Assembly: GCA_946894095.1 (NCBI GenBank)
Contig: OX335662.1
Coordinates: forward strand, 14,030,001 to 14,094,000
DNA length: 64,000 bases
Direction of reading: 5' to 3'
DNA from: Incurvaria masculella
Lineage: Eukaryota > Arthropoda > Insecta > Lepidoptera > Incurvariidae
Positions 55,801 to 64,000 of this stretch are shown piece by piece. Within the stretch, counting starts at the first letter, position 1, and every line of letters starts with the position of its first letter. The position numbers and the translations under genes were made by a program. The notes under the pieces were generated by a model. The model was not told where the DNA came from, ran no database searches, and saw only the letters and a list, made by a program, of their open reading frames with translations.

Positions 55801-58023
55801 GTAGATACAGATGGTAGCATATATTTTGTGAACATTGCAGGGACGAGTCAATACCAAAGGCGATGAAGCGACCGCAACACAGCTCCGGGCGCGCGCCAAG
55901 CGACCAGATCCAGGACCTGCACGTGCGAGCGCCGACCACTCGTCCACCGACCAGGGTTCAGCAGAGCTCCGAGTCCTCGGGCGAGAGTGTAGCCCGCAGA
56001 CCACAAGTCCGCAAAATGAGAGTGAAGCTTCTACTCGTGTTCGGAAACTCCACGCTGGCTGCGCGAGGAGAAAACGCATATTCTAGGGGACGCGACTTAG
56101 TAGAAGCAGTTGATTCGGTAAGTACCTATCAGTCACAACTGTAGCACAAGTAAGGCACATAACGTCAATTTTCACCCTCGGTGAAAAGATGGTCAAAGCC
56201 CCACTCTTTCTCAATTCTTTCTGAGATGGATAAGTGGATTTATTTACGAATGTTTCTGAACCCTACATGGGTTCCGTCCCCTTCCCCTACTAGGTGAGCC
56301 CTATGGTTGAGCCCACCCAGGTCGGTACCACCGCGATGGATGAAACTATTGTTAAAGTGGCAATAAAAGGGAAGATCCTGGCATGGCCTAATTCCTTCGG
56401 TAATGTGGTGTATCGGGTGCTTTAGTTGAGTGATATTAGCCAACCATATCAGGTTCTATAAAAAAATCAACGAATTTGTAATGTTATCTGCATCTATTAC
56501 TTAAGCATGCCTAAGAAGTGTGCCCATATACAACTTTGACCCAAATACGCTTCCTTACAAATGCCAATGCCTTCTGTGGCGCTTCCTGTGACGCGCTTCG
56601 CACATCTTAGCCTAGAAGATTGCTTTATGGTTAGATATTCGGGTTTCTAGCTATTCTACAATGTGTTGTGGTAATGGTTGCAGTATTTCGCACCTCTCGG
56701 CGTGACGGTGGAACTGGCGGGGTGGGCCCGCTTAGACAGCAGCGTGGAAACGCAAATGAACATGGAGAACCTATACGACTTCCAGAGGATCGTCAGGCGT
56801 GGGAAGCTCAAGAAAGGACTCCCGAAACACTACATTGCCATACTCGTTTCGTAAGTGCGCCAAAACAATTGGTCATCTTTATTCTTATGGCTTAACGTGC
56901 ATCGGCCCATGTCAATTTCACTCTTCTTTGCAAATTCGATCGTAAAATGAAATTGACATTATTTGCATTAGGCTTTTGAGAACGAATCGTACCGCCAGGG
57001 CATGGAACTGTCTACCGGCGAGTGCCTCTTCTCTACCTACCTACCTACATACAATTTTTGTCTCTCATCCATACCGTTCCGATTTTTCATTATAAAAATA
57101 TATAGATAGGACAACGGTTTATGGGTGTCGGCGGATAGAACTCAAGATCTTATAAAAGAGGCCCTCCATGACGATATTTTACAACAAGATAACATAGCAG
57201 GTTGTAGTAAACTTGGTTTAAAATCAAAGAAATTTAAAACTCTTTAGCTTAAATCATATATTATGGCCTTACCAAAGAAGAAGAAAAAGTGTTGCCTAAG
57301 TGCTCCAGAAAAACAAATCCTGATTGATGTAACAGAAAAGCATCCAAAGATGTCTTTGTGGTTCTTTCGTCGTCCGAATAAGCCAGAGTTTAATCATACA
57401 ATATTTTTGGGCATACTTTTAGTATTTATTCCTTAGTCAGTCAGTCAGCGTGTTTGCGTCCACGGCTGGACATACGCCTCTCCAATTCTTCTCCAGTCCT
57501 CCTGGCCCTCGATCAGCGGAACGGAATCACTGCTTTCCGCCGACGCACTTGATGTCGTCGTCCCACCTGGCGGGTGGTCTTCCCACACTCTATTGTCCTG
57601 TCCACGGCCGCCAGTGTAGGACAAGGTTACTTCAACGGTCGTCGTTTCTTCGGCTGACGTGAGCCCACTGCCCTTGAGCTCAGCCTTACTATATATTCCT
57701 TACTATTGAATATAATTCCCACCAGGCACCTCGCATTCTCATCTCCGGACGAACTCGGCAAGTCGTTCAGTGCGGGCGCCTGCAGCAGAGAGAAGTATAT
57801 GGGCATCATCAGCAGCCGCCACGAGGCCTGGAGGAGCGAGGTTGCGCTGGCGCAGCAGGTGGCGCGCCTCCTCGGCATCGGAGACGAGGCGCTGATGAGG
57901 GGCGTGCCGGGCTGCCCCGAGCCGCCAGCTCCCCCCGCACGAGTCGCAACGCCATGGTCCGAGTGCAGCGTCGGCACATTGAAGGCTGCTAGGGAGATGT
58001 CGTTGCTCGATTGCTTGGAATAG
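46824..58023 (+). CDS. Secreted protein with four tandem reprolysin-like (M12B) metalloprotease modules, 977 aa, 13 exons
   Basis: Predicted exons are 46824-46914, 47413-47591, 48514-48686, 49657-49956, 50546-50786, 50887-51065, 52074-52394, 53374-53554, 54375-54553, 54734-55081, 55841-56117, 56684-56850 and 57726-58023. All junctions keep frame (2934 nt). Exon 1 is a signal peptide (GAVLAAAALCLSVLPSLIVG). Each module uses three exons with phases 0, 2, 2. They encode a first strand (IELVLVADH; LHVLLVMDE; VVRVLLVVGE; VKLLLVFGN), a middle exon, and the catalytic exon. The zinc helix is HELGHNLGMHD (191-201) in module 1, HELAHLLGLRHD (433-444) in module 2, HELGHVLGMSDD (668-679) in module 3 and QQVARLLGIGDE (922-933) in module 4. 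Met-turns (CVM, HIM, RIM) are in modules 1-3 only. Each module ends in Cys-Leu. No prodomain, disintegrin, thrombospondin repeat or membrane segment is seen. Linkers are Ser/Pro-rich with basic sites. Four separate genes are less likely, because only module 1 has a start and signal peptide. I know no named orthologue. Confidence 0.8.
47592..48513 (+). other. Metalloprotease intron 2, no gene content
   Basis: AT-rich intron. 48040-48130 carries a small repeat (gcgccggactaaaccggttt, ttgtatggttagtctggtgc) also found at 28525-28620. Confidence 0.4.
48514..49480 (+). repeat. 179-bp tandem array of metalloprotease exon 3 and its donor
   Basis: There are five copies plus a partial sixth, with the reference point ggagacgagatgg-type start at 48554, 48733, 48912, 49091 and 49275. 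The last step is 184 bp because of a duplicated GTGAG. Copies 2-5 keep the donor gtgagt but lack the acceptor and the first ~8 bases of the exon. Copy 1 has gacgcaaac where the others have gactccaac; other changes are few (copy 3 tacccccgc; copy 4 gttttggtg and atgggcgtc). The partial copy stops at gtcgaggagac near 49476. Confidence 0.92.
51350..51845 (+). repeat. SINE-like element with tRNA-like and 5S-like parts, intron of the metalloprotease gene
   Basis: A tRNA-like head (tagcctagtggcgacggg; B-box-like ggttcaaatcc) is followed by tctgagcgcggttgtgttctggatgggtgacc-type sequence in short pieces (gagcgcggttgtgttct, ggatgggtgacc), then two rounds of the common body and tail (aggtggtagggttaatcccg, atggtcgaagcggcaatga). 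Confidence 0.7.
52008..52046 (+). repeat. SINE-like tail fragment abutting metalloprotease exon 7
   Basis: The stretch tattagccatccatgtccag then ttacatgaaaaaa is the 3' tail of the SINE-like family. It ends about 28 bp before the predicted acceptor at 52073, which has only a weak pyrimidine tract. Confidence 0.65.
52553..53013 (-). repeat. MITE with CTGGTACTAGCCAA ends, copy 2 (inverted)
   Basis: It is the reverse complement of 37954-38433 over nearly its whole length. It sits in the intron between modules 2 and 3. Confidence 0.8.
55130..55325 (+). pseudogene. RTE-like LINE 3' end, forward
   Basis: The translation resembles the C-terminus of RTE-clade reverse transcriptases, with a (T/V)QQWT-like end (tatgtccagcagtggacgca) followed by ctgactgactgac repeats. 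It lies in an intron between modules 3 and 4. Confidence 0.6.
55515..55770 (-). repeat. SINE-like element, reverse orientation
   Basis: It contains acatggatggcttaccacac, taaactggatggaaaacatg, gagatctacagttttatata and gtttcataccctgggacggc. It ends just before exon 11 of the metalloprotease gene. Confidence 0.65.
56235..56462 (+). repeat. SINE-like element, forward
   Basis: It has ccctacatgggttccgtccc, aggtcggtaccaccgcgatg, aatccttcggtaatgtggtg-like sequence and caaccatatcaggttctata. Confidence 0.6.
57430..57662 (-). pseudogene. RTE-like LINE 3' end, reverse
   Basis: It starts with gtcagtcagtcagcgtgttt and contains cacggctggacatacgcct, cgcacttgatgtcgtcgtcc and acctggcgggtggtcttccc, the complement of the 55.1-kb type. 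Confidence 0.65.
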
Positions 58024-58135
58024 CGATTGTAGAGGGGCGAGAACGTGAACTTGTACAAACTGTGATAACGGTGTTCAGTCATTAGGTTATGTAGAATATT
58101 AATTTATTGTAAATAGGTAAACCTTTATAAGATGT

Positions 58136-58141
58136 AATAAA
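58136..58141 (+). terminator. Poly(A) signal of the metalloprotease gene
   Basis: AATAAA lies 113 bases after the stop codon (gatgtaataaaacatt). Confidence 0.65.
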
Positions 58142-58254
58142 ACATTACGAAAAACCACTGTTGAACTTTTTTGAGATTTCGCTAGTCTTGTCCCCACTTT
58201 CATCCGTTTTTAGAGTTCCTCACAATACGAATCATGCAGTCGTTCGTCTGTCTG

Positions 58255-58530
58255 TGCATTTTGTTACGAATGCGAGCTGTTCCATGGTTCGGAACCCATG
58301 TAAGAGTGTAGGTCCCCTGGGCGGGCTTAAGCCTAGGGTAGGCGTTAGCCCGCCCGGGTGGGTACCACCGCATTGGGTGAAACAGTGCTGAAAGCGGCGA
58401 TCAAAAATTGTCCGTGTTTTCCATCCCGTTCAAGTCGTACTCACAAAGGGAAGGTCCTGGCTTGGCACCGAATTTTATCTGGCTAATATCATAACGGTAG
58501 CCACCCGTGTCAGGTTTCATAAAAAAACAA
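58255..58530 (+). repeat. SINE-like element, forward
   Basis: It contains cgaatgcgagctgttccatg, ggcgggcttaagcctagggt, gggtgggtaccaccgcattg and atggcttggcaccg-like tail, ending gtgtcaggtttcataaaaaa. Confidence 0.65.
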
Positions 58531-58654
58531 AACCAGCTGTAGGTAAACAGGTATATTTACAAGTATATTTTTTATAAGCTACGAAGTAATTTAATTTTCT
58601 TTTTCTTTTCATTTTGAAATTCTGCTTGCACTTAGATATGTCAATGATTACAAT

Positions 58655-58800
58655 TAAATCAGCCTCGGCAGCCCAGTGGTGTGACGGTTTGCAATTCGAT
58701 AATGTGGGTGAAGCACCTCGGAGCGCGGTTGGGTTCTGGATGGGTGACCTTTTTTAACCGTTGAGGCTGGCCGTGGTTCAGAGTCACGGAGGAGGGAGGG
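58655..58800 (+). repeat. 5S rRNA-derived SINE head
   Basis: The stretch gcctcggcagcccagtggtg, caattcgataatgtgggtga, agcacctcggagcgcggttg and ggttctggatgggtgacc carries the spacing and box C of the 5S rRNA internal promoter. It continues gttgaggctggccgtggttc, as in other copies. This is the best kept head of this family here. Confidence 0.6.
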
Positions 58801-59690
58801 AGAGAGGAGGTGTTATTACTTCATATTACTAAGGAACGCAGCGTGACACTGCGCGGGGAAGCGGGGAGAAAAACATTTCATGGTGGGGGTTCAAGCTCCG
58901 CCTTTTGTGCTACATCCATCTACCGGAAGAACCGGTATTCTGGTAGCAGCTATTCCGAGAGCTATTCTTAGTGGTTACAAGACTACAACTAGATGGCGCC
59001 TTTTGCATTTTATGTTAGTTTTTCTATAAAAAACCTACGAAATTTAAATCTAACCATTCGCGTGGATTCAAATAATATTGATTTGAAAGTGGCATAAAAA
59101 TTAGCATCATGAGATCTAGATTTCTTATCGTACAAATAAAATTATTGCGCGCCATCTATTGGCATACATTACATAGCAAGAGCGATACATCGATACAATG
59201 CTCGAATATTAACTCAAATTATAAAATATGAGGTGTTTTACTGACAAATAAAACGCAATTTCTCCTACAAACTTTAGATTATTTTGTCCTGTGTAATGTT
59301 TGCAACATTTCACACAAAATCTCATCGTGTAATCGACTGTTCGCTGAACATTGCGCCGCAGAATATAATATTGTCCAACAATCTAACACCGCCAGCGCCA
59401 TGTCGCGATTGACGCTAAGCCACGCCTTCTTGTCACGTGGGCTGTAAAGTAGAGACCCACTTGGTGGACACAGAGACAGTTTGCTTAGACCATCTCCTGT
59501 CTACCTCCCTCCTCCGTGTTGTGACCCATCTTGCGGGTGTCGATCTATCCCAGCACTATGTTGATGCGTCAAAAACTACAAATAAATAACTGCATGTGTT
59601 CTAAGACAAAGGTTGCGGTGGTGCTGTGACGGTTCCTGCACCTAAAAACAATAAAATTGGGCCCGCTGCATTTCTTCCTGCGCATGTCGT
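58801..59690. other. Intergenic stretch, one LINE-tail-like fragment
   Basis: 59545-59600 (cccagcactatgttgatgcg) resembles the CR1-like 3' tail seen at 13.6, 15.1 and 23.5 kb. No gene is seen otherwise. Confidence 0.35.
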
Positions 59691-59955
59691 AAGAGCCATC
59701 TAAGGGATTCGCCATTCATGGTTTGTGATTTACTCTAAACTGTAGGTCCCACAGTTTACGTCCCTTACTTCCTTTCCGCCCTACCAGGGTTTATCGCCCA
59801 GGTCGGTACAATCGCATTGTATGAACGATAGTCGAAGCGGCAATAAAAATTGTCCGTATTTTCCATTCAGTTCAATGTAGCTGTGCCAGTAAAAGGAAGG
59901 TCCTGGCATGACGTGTGTTGGGCTAATATCATGACGGGTGGGGAAACAATAAAAA
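59690..59955 (+). repeat. SINE-like element, forward
   Basis: It contains acagtttacgtcccttac, cgcccaggtcggtacaatcg, gatagtcgaagcggcaataa, atgtagctgtgccagtaaaa and gggctaatatcatgacgggt. Confidence 0.7.
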
Positions 59956-59995
59956 TAGAAAGACAATACCAGCAATGTACACAAAAAAAATATAT

Positions 59996-60015
59996 ATTAA
60001 TTATTATTATTATTA
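59996..60015. repeat. (ATT)n microsatellite at the glycerate kinase stop
   Basis: attattattattattatt directly follows the coding end on the minus-strand side, so length change here could shift the last residues. Confidence 0.7.
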
Positions 60016-61464
60016 TTATTGTACAAATGATAATATCATGACATGAACATCCATGACGTTAGTGTGCGTGTGTCCGGTGATGACATGCAGCGCACCCGCA
60101 TTGAACATCTTGTAGAATGTGTAGGAGTCATTGTTACACAGATACTCTTCCACACTCAGTCCTTGCTCGCGCGCCTCCTCCAGCAGGTAACCGTGGGCGA
60201 CCGCTCCGGCTGCGTCTGTCGGCCCGTCGATGCCGTCCGTCCCCGCACACAGCACGTGTACATCCGCCCCGACCAACTCCTCTTTCCTCTCATGCAACGA
60301 TTTAGATATCTCGAGAGCCATGTGTTGGTTCCGGCCGCCACGCCCAGAACCTCCCACATGCACGGTCGTCTCGCCTCCCATTAGGAGACAAATGCAGGTT
60401 CCGCAGATGACTTCGTACACATTTGCAACAAATTCCACATTACCTTTGGTTAGGTTTAAGGTTCTGAGCAGCTTTTCCGCTTCAAAATAGGACATTCGGC
60501 CATAGTGCATGTCGCATAAACATTTGGCTAGGGTGATGTAGTCTCTCGCCACGTCCGTGACATTGCCGACGACGCTGCTCGACACTATGACAGCAGGGTA
60601 GCCCAATGATGTGGCTTCCTGCATAGCCGCATTGAGACTTAATTGATTAGAACCTATGATATAGTTACTGATGTTGTCGTGAGTGTATGAGTGTTTCACA
60701 GTCTCTTTTAGCAACACGCTTTGAATGGTCTCAGGTAGAGTGTCAAATAGATTGTACCTTTCTATTATTTCTTTAGCTTTAAGAGGGTGGTCTGTGTCAC
60801 ACACGGTGGGCCCGCTGGCAATGAGCTCGAGGGGATCGCCCACAATGTCAGAGAGTATCAGCGCCACGACGCGAGCGGGCTGCGCGATGGCAGCCAACCT
60901 CCCGCCTTTCAACTCGGATAGTTTCTTCCGTACTGTATTCAATTCCTTGATGTCGGCTCCGATGTTGGCCAAGGTTCTCACGAGGGTCGCTTTCTCTTGG
61001 AGTGTGACTGGCTGGGAGGGAAGGGTAAGCAGAGCTGAACCTCCACCGGATATGAGCACTATGAGGACATCATCTTCGCTGAGTTTTGATGCAAGATTCT
61101 TTATTTTCATGGAAGTAGCCTCAGCCTTGAGGTCAGGCAAGTTATTTTCAGCTCCTTCAAAGTATTTGACGCTACCTTTAGAATGGAAAGATTTCAGGCT
61201 ACCCACGGGGACACTTATGATGCCAGATTTTATTTTTGTCCCTAGCAGGTGTTCTATTTCAAGCGCCATGTATTGAACGGCCTTGCCAGTGCCTACCACG
61301 TGCACATTCTTTTTGCTGAGGTCGAAGGATTCGTTGGACACTGTCAAGATGTTAAGTGCTGGATCATATGTGACGTTTTTTCTGATTAACTGGGTCGGTA
61401 ACACTGCATTGACACACTGTTTGAATATTTTTAATGAGTCTGAAACTATCTTTTTATTAGCCAT
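60016..61464 (-). CDS. GLYCTK: Glycerate kinase (DUF4147/MOFRL type), 482 aa
   Basis: It phosphorylates D-glycerate with ATP, linking serine and fructose breakdown to glycolysis. It is full length for the animal family and has no intron. Residues 56-62 read VGTGKAV, the conserved GxGKA loop. About 137-146 is LISGGGSALL, 176-190 NTVRKKLSELKGGRL, and 202-220 LILSDIVGDPLELIASGPT. In the C-terminal MOFRL domain GGETTVHVGGSGRGGRNQ and GTDGIDGPTDAAGA are clear, and the protein ends after a THTNVMDVHVM motif. The start MANKKIVSDSLKIF aligns with the usual N-terminus, and no mitochondrial targeting peptide is obvious. The last codons run into an (ATT)n repeat, which supplies the stop. The gene lies head to tail after TERT. 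Whether the two share a promoter cannot be told. Confidence 0.95.
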   Translation of the reverse strand: MANKKIVSDSLKIFKQCVNAVLPTQLIRKNVTYDPALNILTVSNESFDLSKKNVHVVGTGKAVQYMALEIEHLLGTKIKSGIISVPVGSLKSFHSKGSVKYFEGAENNLPDLKAEATSMKIKNLASKLSEDDVLIVLISGGGSALLTLPSQPVTLQEKATLVRTLANIGADIKELNTVRKKLSELKGGRLAAIAQPARVVALILSDIVGDPLELIASGPTVCDTDHPLKAKEIIERYNLFDTLPETIQSVLLKETVKHSYTHDNISNYIIGSNQLSLNAAMQEATSLGYPAVIVSSSVVGNVTDVARDYITLAKCLCDMHYGRMSYFEAEKLLRTLNLTKGNVEFVANVYEVICGTCICLLMGGETTVHVGGSGRGGRNQHMALEISKSLHERKEELVGADVHVLCAGTDGIDGPTDAAGAVAHGYLLEEAREQGLSVEEYLCNNDSYTFYKMFNAGALHVITGHTHTNVMDVHVMILSFVQ

Positions 61465-61895
61465 ATTAGAACATCAGGCCACTGTGCTGCTACAATCAGT
61501 GAATATAACAGACTACTTGATTATGTAGGTACAGTTTTATCTTAATGCTTTATCATGTTTGTGACAATATGTCTGGAAATAAAACATGCTGCTAATAAAC
61601 TGTCTTACTTATGTTTGAAAACAGCTTAGCGTCTAATGAAACTTTTCCCTGTTTTATTGAACTCACATGTGTAGATATAAAGTAATGTCTATTCTTATCA
61701 TAGTCTTCCTATGAAATGCTCAGCAAGGCAAACAAGCATTTTTACCTAATAAACAACACAGAGAGAACATAAATTTAAAGGTTGCAAATTCAAGGTCATC
61801 TGAATAACTGACAGATGTCATGTACAGTCGGGAAACCACACATCAGTCTGCATTGCTTTTGCTGGTATAATCAGCACGATACAACAAACAAACTT
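61465..61895. other. Spacer between TERT and glycerate kinase
   Basis: 431 bp without coding sequence. On the minus strand AATAAA (plus-strand tttatt at 61653-61658) is a plausible TERT poly(A) signal. The rest would hold the glycerate kinase promoter and 5' UTR. Confidence 0.45.
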
Positions 61896-63998
61896 TCATG
61901 AATTATAGCATTCAAACCCATCAGGCATAGTAAGATATGACTGCAGGATTTTTTTTATTTCAGGTCTTCGACAAATATCCCTATGTGCTAGCTGTGACAA
62001 CACCCCATCATGATCCACTCTGCTACTGTGTTCCCGCCACTTTCCAGACATACAGTTGGTTTTAGCCAGCATAGCTTTAATCTCAGGCACCATCGTTGTA
62101 CATTTCTTTGTATTTGAGGCACATATTAATAGAGCTTTGTATGCCAAATATCTGAAATGATTTATACAGTAGTAAAAATTTATTTCTTTTGGTTTATTTT
62201 TGGCAATTTTATCAATAATAGAGTTGCACAATCTTATGCCCACTTGCGTTTTATAGATTGGCAAAAATTGGCTCATACGGTCATCATCGCACAATATTGC
62301 TAATATAGTACAAAATTTGTTGGCAGATAGACACAGAGTATGGAATGTGTACTTCCATAAGGATTTTTCGGTATTATAGTACATGTTGAAAATGTGAGCG
62401 TTGACAGAGAGACTGGATTGATTGATTCTACGTTCAACAAACTTGCCGACATCGACTATAGCTGGAGTGAATACAGTTTTATAGCAGACTTGGCCGCAGA
62501 AGGCATCGTGTGAGCGGCCTACTTCTAATGTTGCCGTATTGTAGACGTAGCCCAGGAATGTGATCTGATGGGACACTTGGATGTTAGGATGAATGAAATT
62601 GGTGACAGTTTTGGAGTAGTTCAAGTTATTGTACTTTGACAGATTAGTGAGGAACTCTGTAGCATTCTCGAGAGAATCTGTGATGTAGAGATAGTCATCC
62701 ACAACTCTGCGAAAAAGTTGGACGCCATCACCTCTGTTAGTGTGTGTGGCCCCCAAGTATTTACTGTCGAGATAGGAGTAGTAGATATCTGAGAGTGCTG
62801 GAGAGCTGTGGAGACCCTGCAGCAGGCCGCGTCTCCACGCGTACACCGTGCGACCGCAGCGCAGCAGCAACGACCCTCGCAGATCTGATATCAGTGCTTT
62901 GTATTCAGTGGCCATTTTTCTTTTGGTATGCAGATTCGTTTCTCTCTCCCGGCAATTCTTGTAACACTCAGTGAGGATGGTCACGAGAGTGCCCCTGTCA
63001 ATGGACCCAAAAGCATCGGTCAAGTCGGCCTTCACAAAGTATAGCTTTGGCCTCTTCATTTCCACCCATTTCTTAAACAAATTCATGTATTCAGACTCAA
63101 AGCTGGTCTGAGACGGATAAATCGATTTAATTAAGGCCCTTAATAATATTTTTCGGGCCTTCAGTTTTTTTTCAATCTGGTGTTTTGATTTGTAGCGCAC
63201 AATGGGTCTGAATTTATCATTATTTTTCATGATAATGTGTAATTTGGGAATATTTATTAAAAGTTCTTTAAGTTTTAACCTTTCCATGGCACTATATTTC
63301 CGACAACAACTAACCCCAAGGCAATATGCCTCGTGCCTCGATATGACACCGGACTCGATAAGGTCCCGTATCTTGCTGTCCTGATAGCTCTGCCATTGAT
63401 TTTTGGAGAAATAAAATAGCTTCCTTTCATCATCCGTACACTTGGTCGTTGTGACATACAAATTTAATAAAATAATGACGGCCAGCACATTCTTGTAAAT
63501 CCAAAGCAGGAAATAGTACAGAAGAAATTTTTTAACATTTGCATTGATCTCACCGCACCAGGTCAGGGCGTCAAGACGCCAGCGTGCAAGGGGTCGGAGC
63601 AGCATTAAGTGTTGTCCGTGGGCGCTGCGCACCACCTCGCGCACCTGACTGACGAACAGCCTTCGGTTGACGCTGTGCCCGAAGAAGCAGGGTGGCAACA
63701 CCTTTACGAGTGCGGCGCAGCAAGCGTCCGCTACCACCGTCTCGTCGATCGGCTCCAGTGTGGCAGATGTCGGCCGTGCAGACGAAGAGAAACACTCCTG
63801 AAAGTCATCTCTGCACGACCTTTTCAGGTTGTTTTGAAAGTCCGTTAGAAATGTTTGCAATTCGTCGGACAGGAGTCCAACCACGCTGACGCCCGCTGGA
63901 AGAGTCGCGCCTTGCAGTATGCGCTGCAGCAAGTGCGGTGTGTCGTCGCGAAGGGCGTTTCGCAGTTCCGGGTTGCTGCGAGCGGACCGTAGACCCAT
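61896..63998 (-). CDS. TERT: Telomerase reverse transcriptase, single exon, at least 700 aa
   Basis: It copies the telomerase RNA template to add TTAGG repeats at chromosome ends. Motifs in order are a TRBD helix region (FLLYYFLLWIYKNVLAVI, ~158-175) and motif T (KLFYFSKNQWQSYQ, ~193-206). Motifs 1/2 (KLHIIMKNNDKFRPIV) lie at ~252-267. Motif A is VKADLTDAFGSID with the catalytic Asp at ~325, motif B' is QGLHSSPALSD (~394-404), motif C is VVDDYL with Asp 434-435, and motif E is FLGY (~481). There is no TEN domain in front of the TRBD. This, the length near 700 and the lack of introns match the silkworm-type lepidopteran TERT. The reading frame begins 2 bases inside the window end, so the true start may lie upstream. 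Downstream on the same strand is glycerate kinase. Confidence 0.95.
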   Translation of the reverse strand: MGLRSARSNPELRNALRDDTPHLLQRILQGATLPAGVSVVGLLSDELQTFLTDFQNNLKRSCRDDFQECFSSSARPTSATLEPIDETVVADACCAALVKVLPPCFFGHSVNRRLFVSQVREVVRSAHGQHLMLLRPLARWRLDALTWCGEINANVKKFLLYYFLLWIYKNVLAVIILLNLYVTTTKCTDDERKLFYFSKNQWQSYQDSKIRDLIESGVISRHEAYCLGVSCCRKYSAMERLKLKELLINIPKLHIIMKNNDKFRPIVRYKSKHQIEKKLKARKILLRALIKSIYPSQTSFESEYMNLFKKWVEMKRPKLYFVKADLTDAFGSIDRGTLVTILTECYKNCRERETNLHTKRKMATEYKALISDLRGSLLLRCGRTVYAWRRGLLQGLHSSPALSDIYYSYLDSKYLGATHTNRGDGVQLFRRVVDDYLYITDSLENATEFLTNLSKYNNLNYSKTVTNFIHPNIQVSHQITFLGYVYNTATLEVGRSHDAFCGQVCYKTVFTPAIVDVGKFVERRINQSSLSVNAHIFNMYYNTEKSLWKYTFHTLCLSANKFCTILAILCDDDRMSQFLPIYKTQVGIRLCNSIIDKIAKNKPKEINFYYCINHFRYLAYKALLICASNTKKCTTMVPEIKAMLAKTNCMSGKWREHSSRVDHDGVLSQLAHRDICRRPEIKKILQSYLTMPDGFECYNS

Positions 63999-64000
63999 CT

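Noticed and set aside
58655..58800. True 5S rRNA gene
   Set aside because: Only the internal-promoter-like half matches, and it is fused to the SINE body.

Overview
The window reads as nuclear DNA of a moth or butterfly (Lepidoptera). The evidence is a one-exon, ~700-residue telomerase reverse transcriptase of the lepidopteran type, an Osiris gene, an interstitial run of the insect telomere repeat (AACCT/TTAGG), GC-rich exons in AT-rich DNA, and dense lepidopteran repeats (SINE-like elements with 5S-rRNA-like or tRNA-like heads, CR1/RTE-like LINE fragments, foldback MITEs, a mariner). No tRNA gene, rRNA gene or CRISPR array was seen.

Layout. (1) 1-7.1 kb: mostly non-coding, with MITEs, minisatellites and a possible end of an upstream gene near 400-540. 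(2) 7.1-26.1 kb, minus strand: one 12-exon gene, assembled here by splice phase, encoding a 653-residue protein with nine matrin/U1-type C2H2 zinc fingers. Its third intron holds a ~118-bp satellite interrupted by a mariner. (3) 26.2-32.6 kb: repeat-rich intergenic DNA. (4) 32.7-35.6 kb, plus strand: a three-exon Osiris (DUF1676) gene with a TATA promoter. (5) 35.7-46.7 kb: intergenic, full of transposon fragments, with one isolated exon-like ORF at 37.4-37.6 kb. (6) 46.8-58.0 kb, plus strand: a 13-exon gene in which every exon junction keeps frame. It encodes a signal peptide followed by four tandem reprolysin-like (M12B) metalloprotease modules, 977 residues in all. (7) 60.0-64.0 kb, minus strand: glycerate kinase and telomerase reverse transcriptase, both intronless and about 430 bp apart.

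The strongest candidate for something undescribed is the four-module metalloprotease gene. Each module is a three-exon cassette with the same splice phases. The zinc-binding helix varies from module to module: one residue short in module 1, canonical in module 2, third ligand His replaced by Asp in module 3, and all three ligands lost in module 4. Only the first module has a signal peptide and only the last has a stop codon and poly(A) signal, so it looks like one secreted multi-protease chain rather than four genes.

A second theme is local duplication of exon pieces. A 179-bp unit carrying the metalloprotease exon 3 with its splice donor is repeated five times plus a partial copy. A 110-bp unit carrying the 3' end and donor of Osiris exon 2 is present three times. 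A decayed copy of zinc-finger exon 8 lies just upstream of that exon. Exon boundaries given here are predictions from sequence, supported by phase agreement and splice consensus only.
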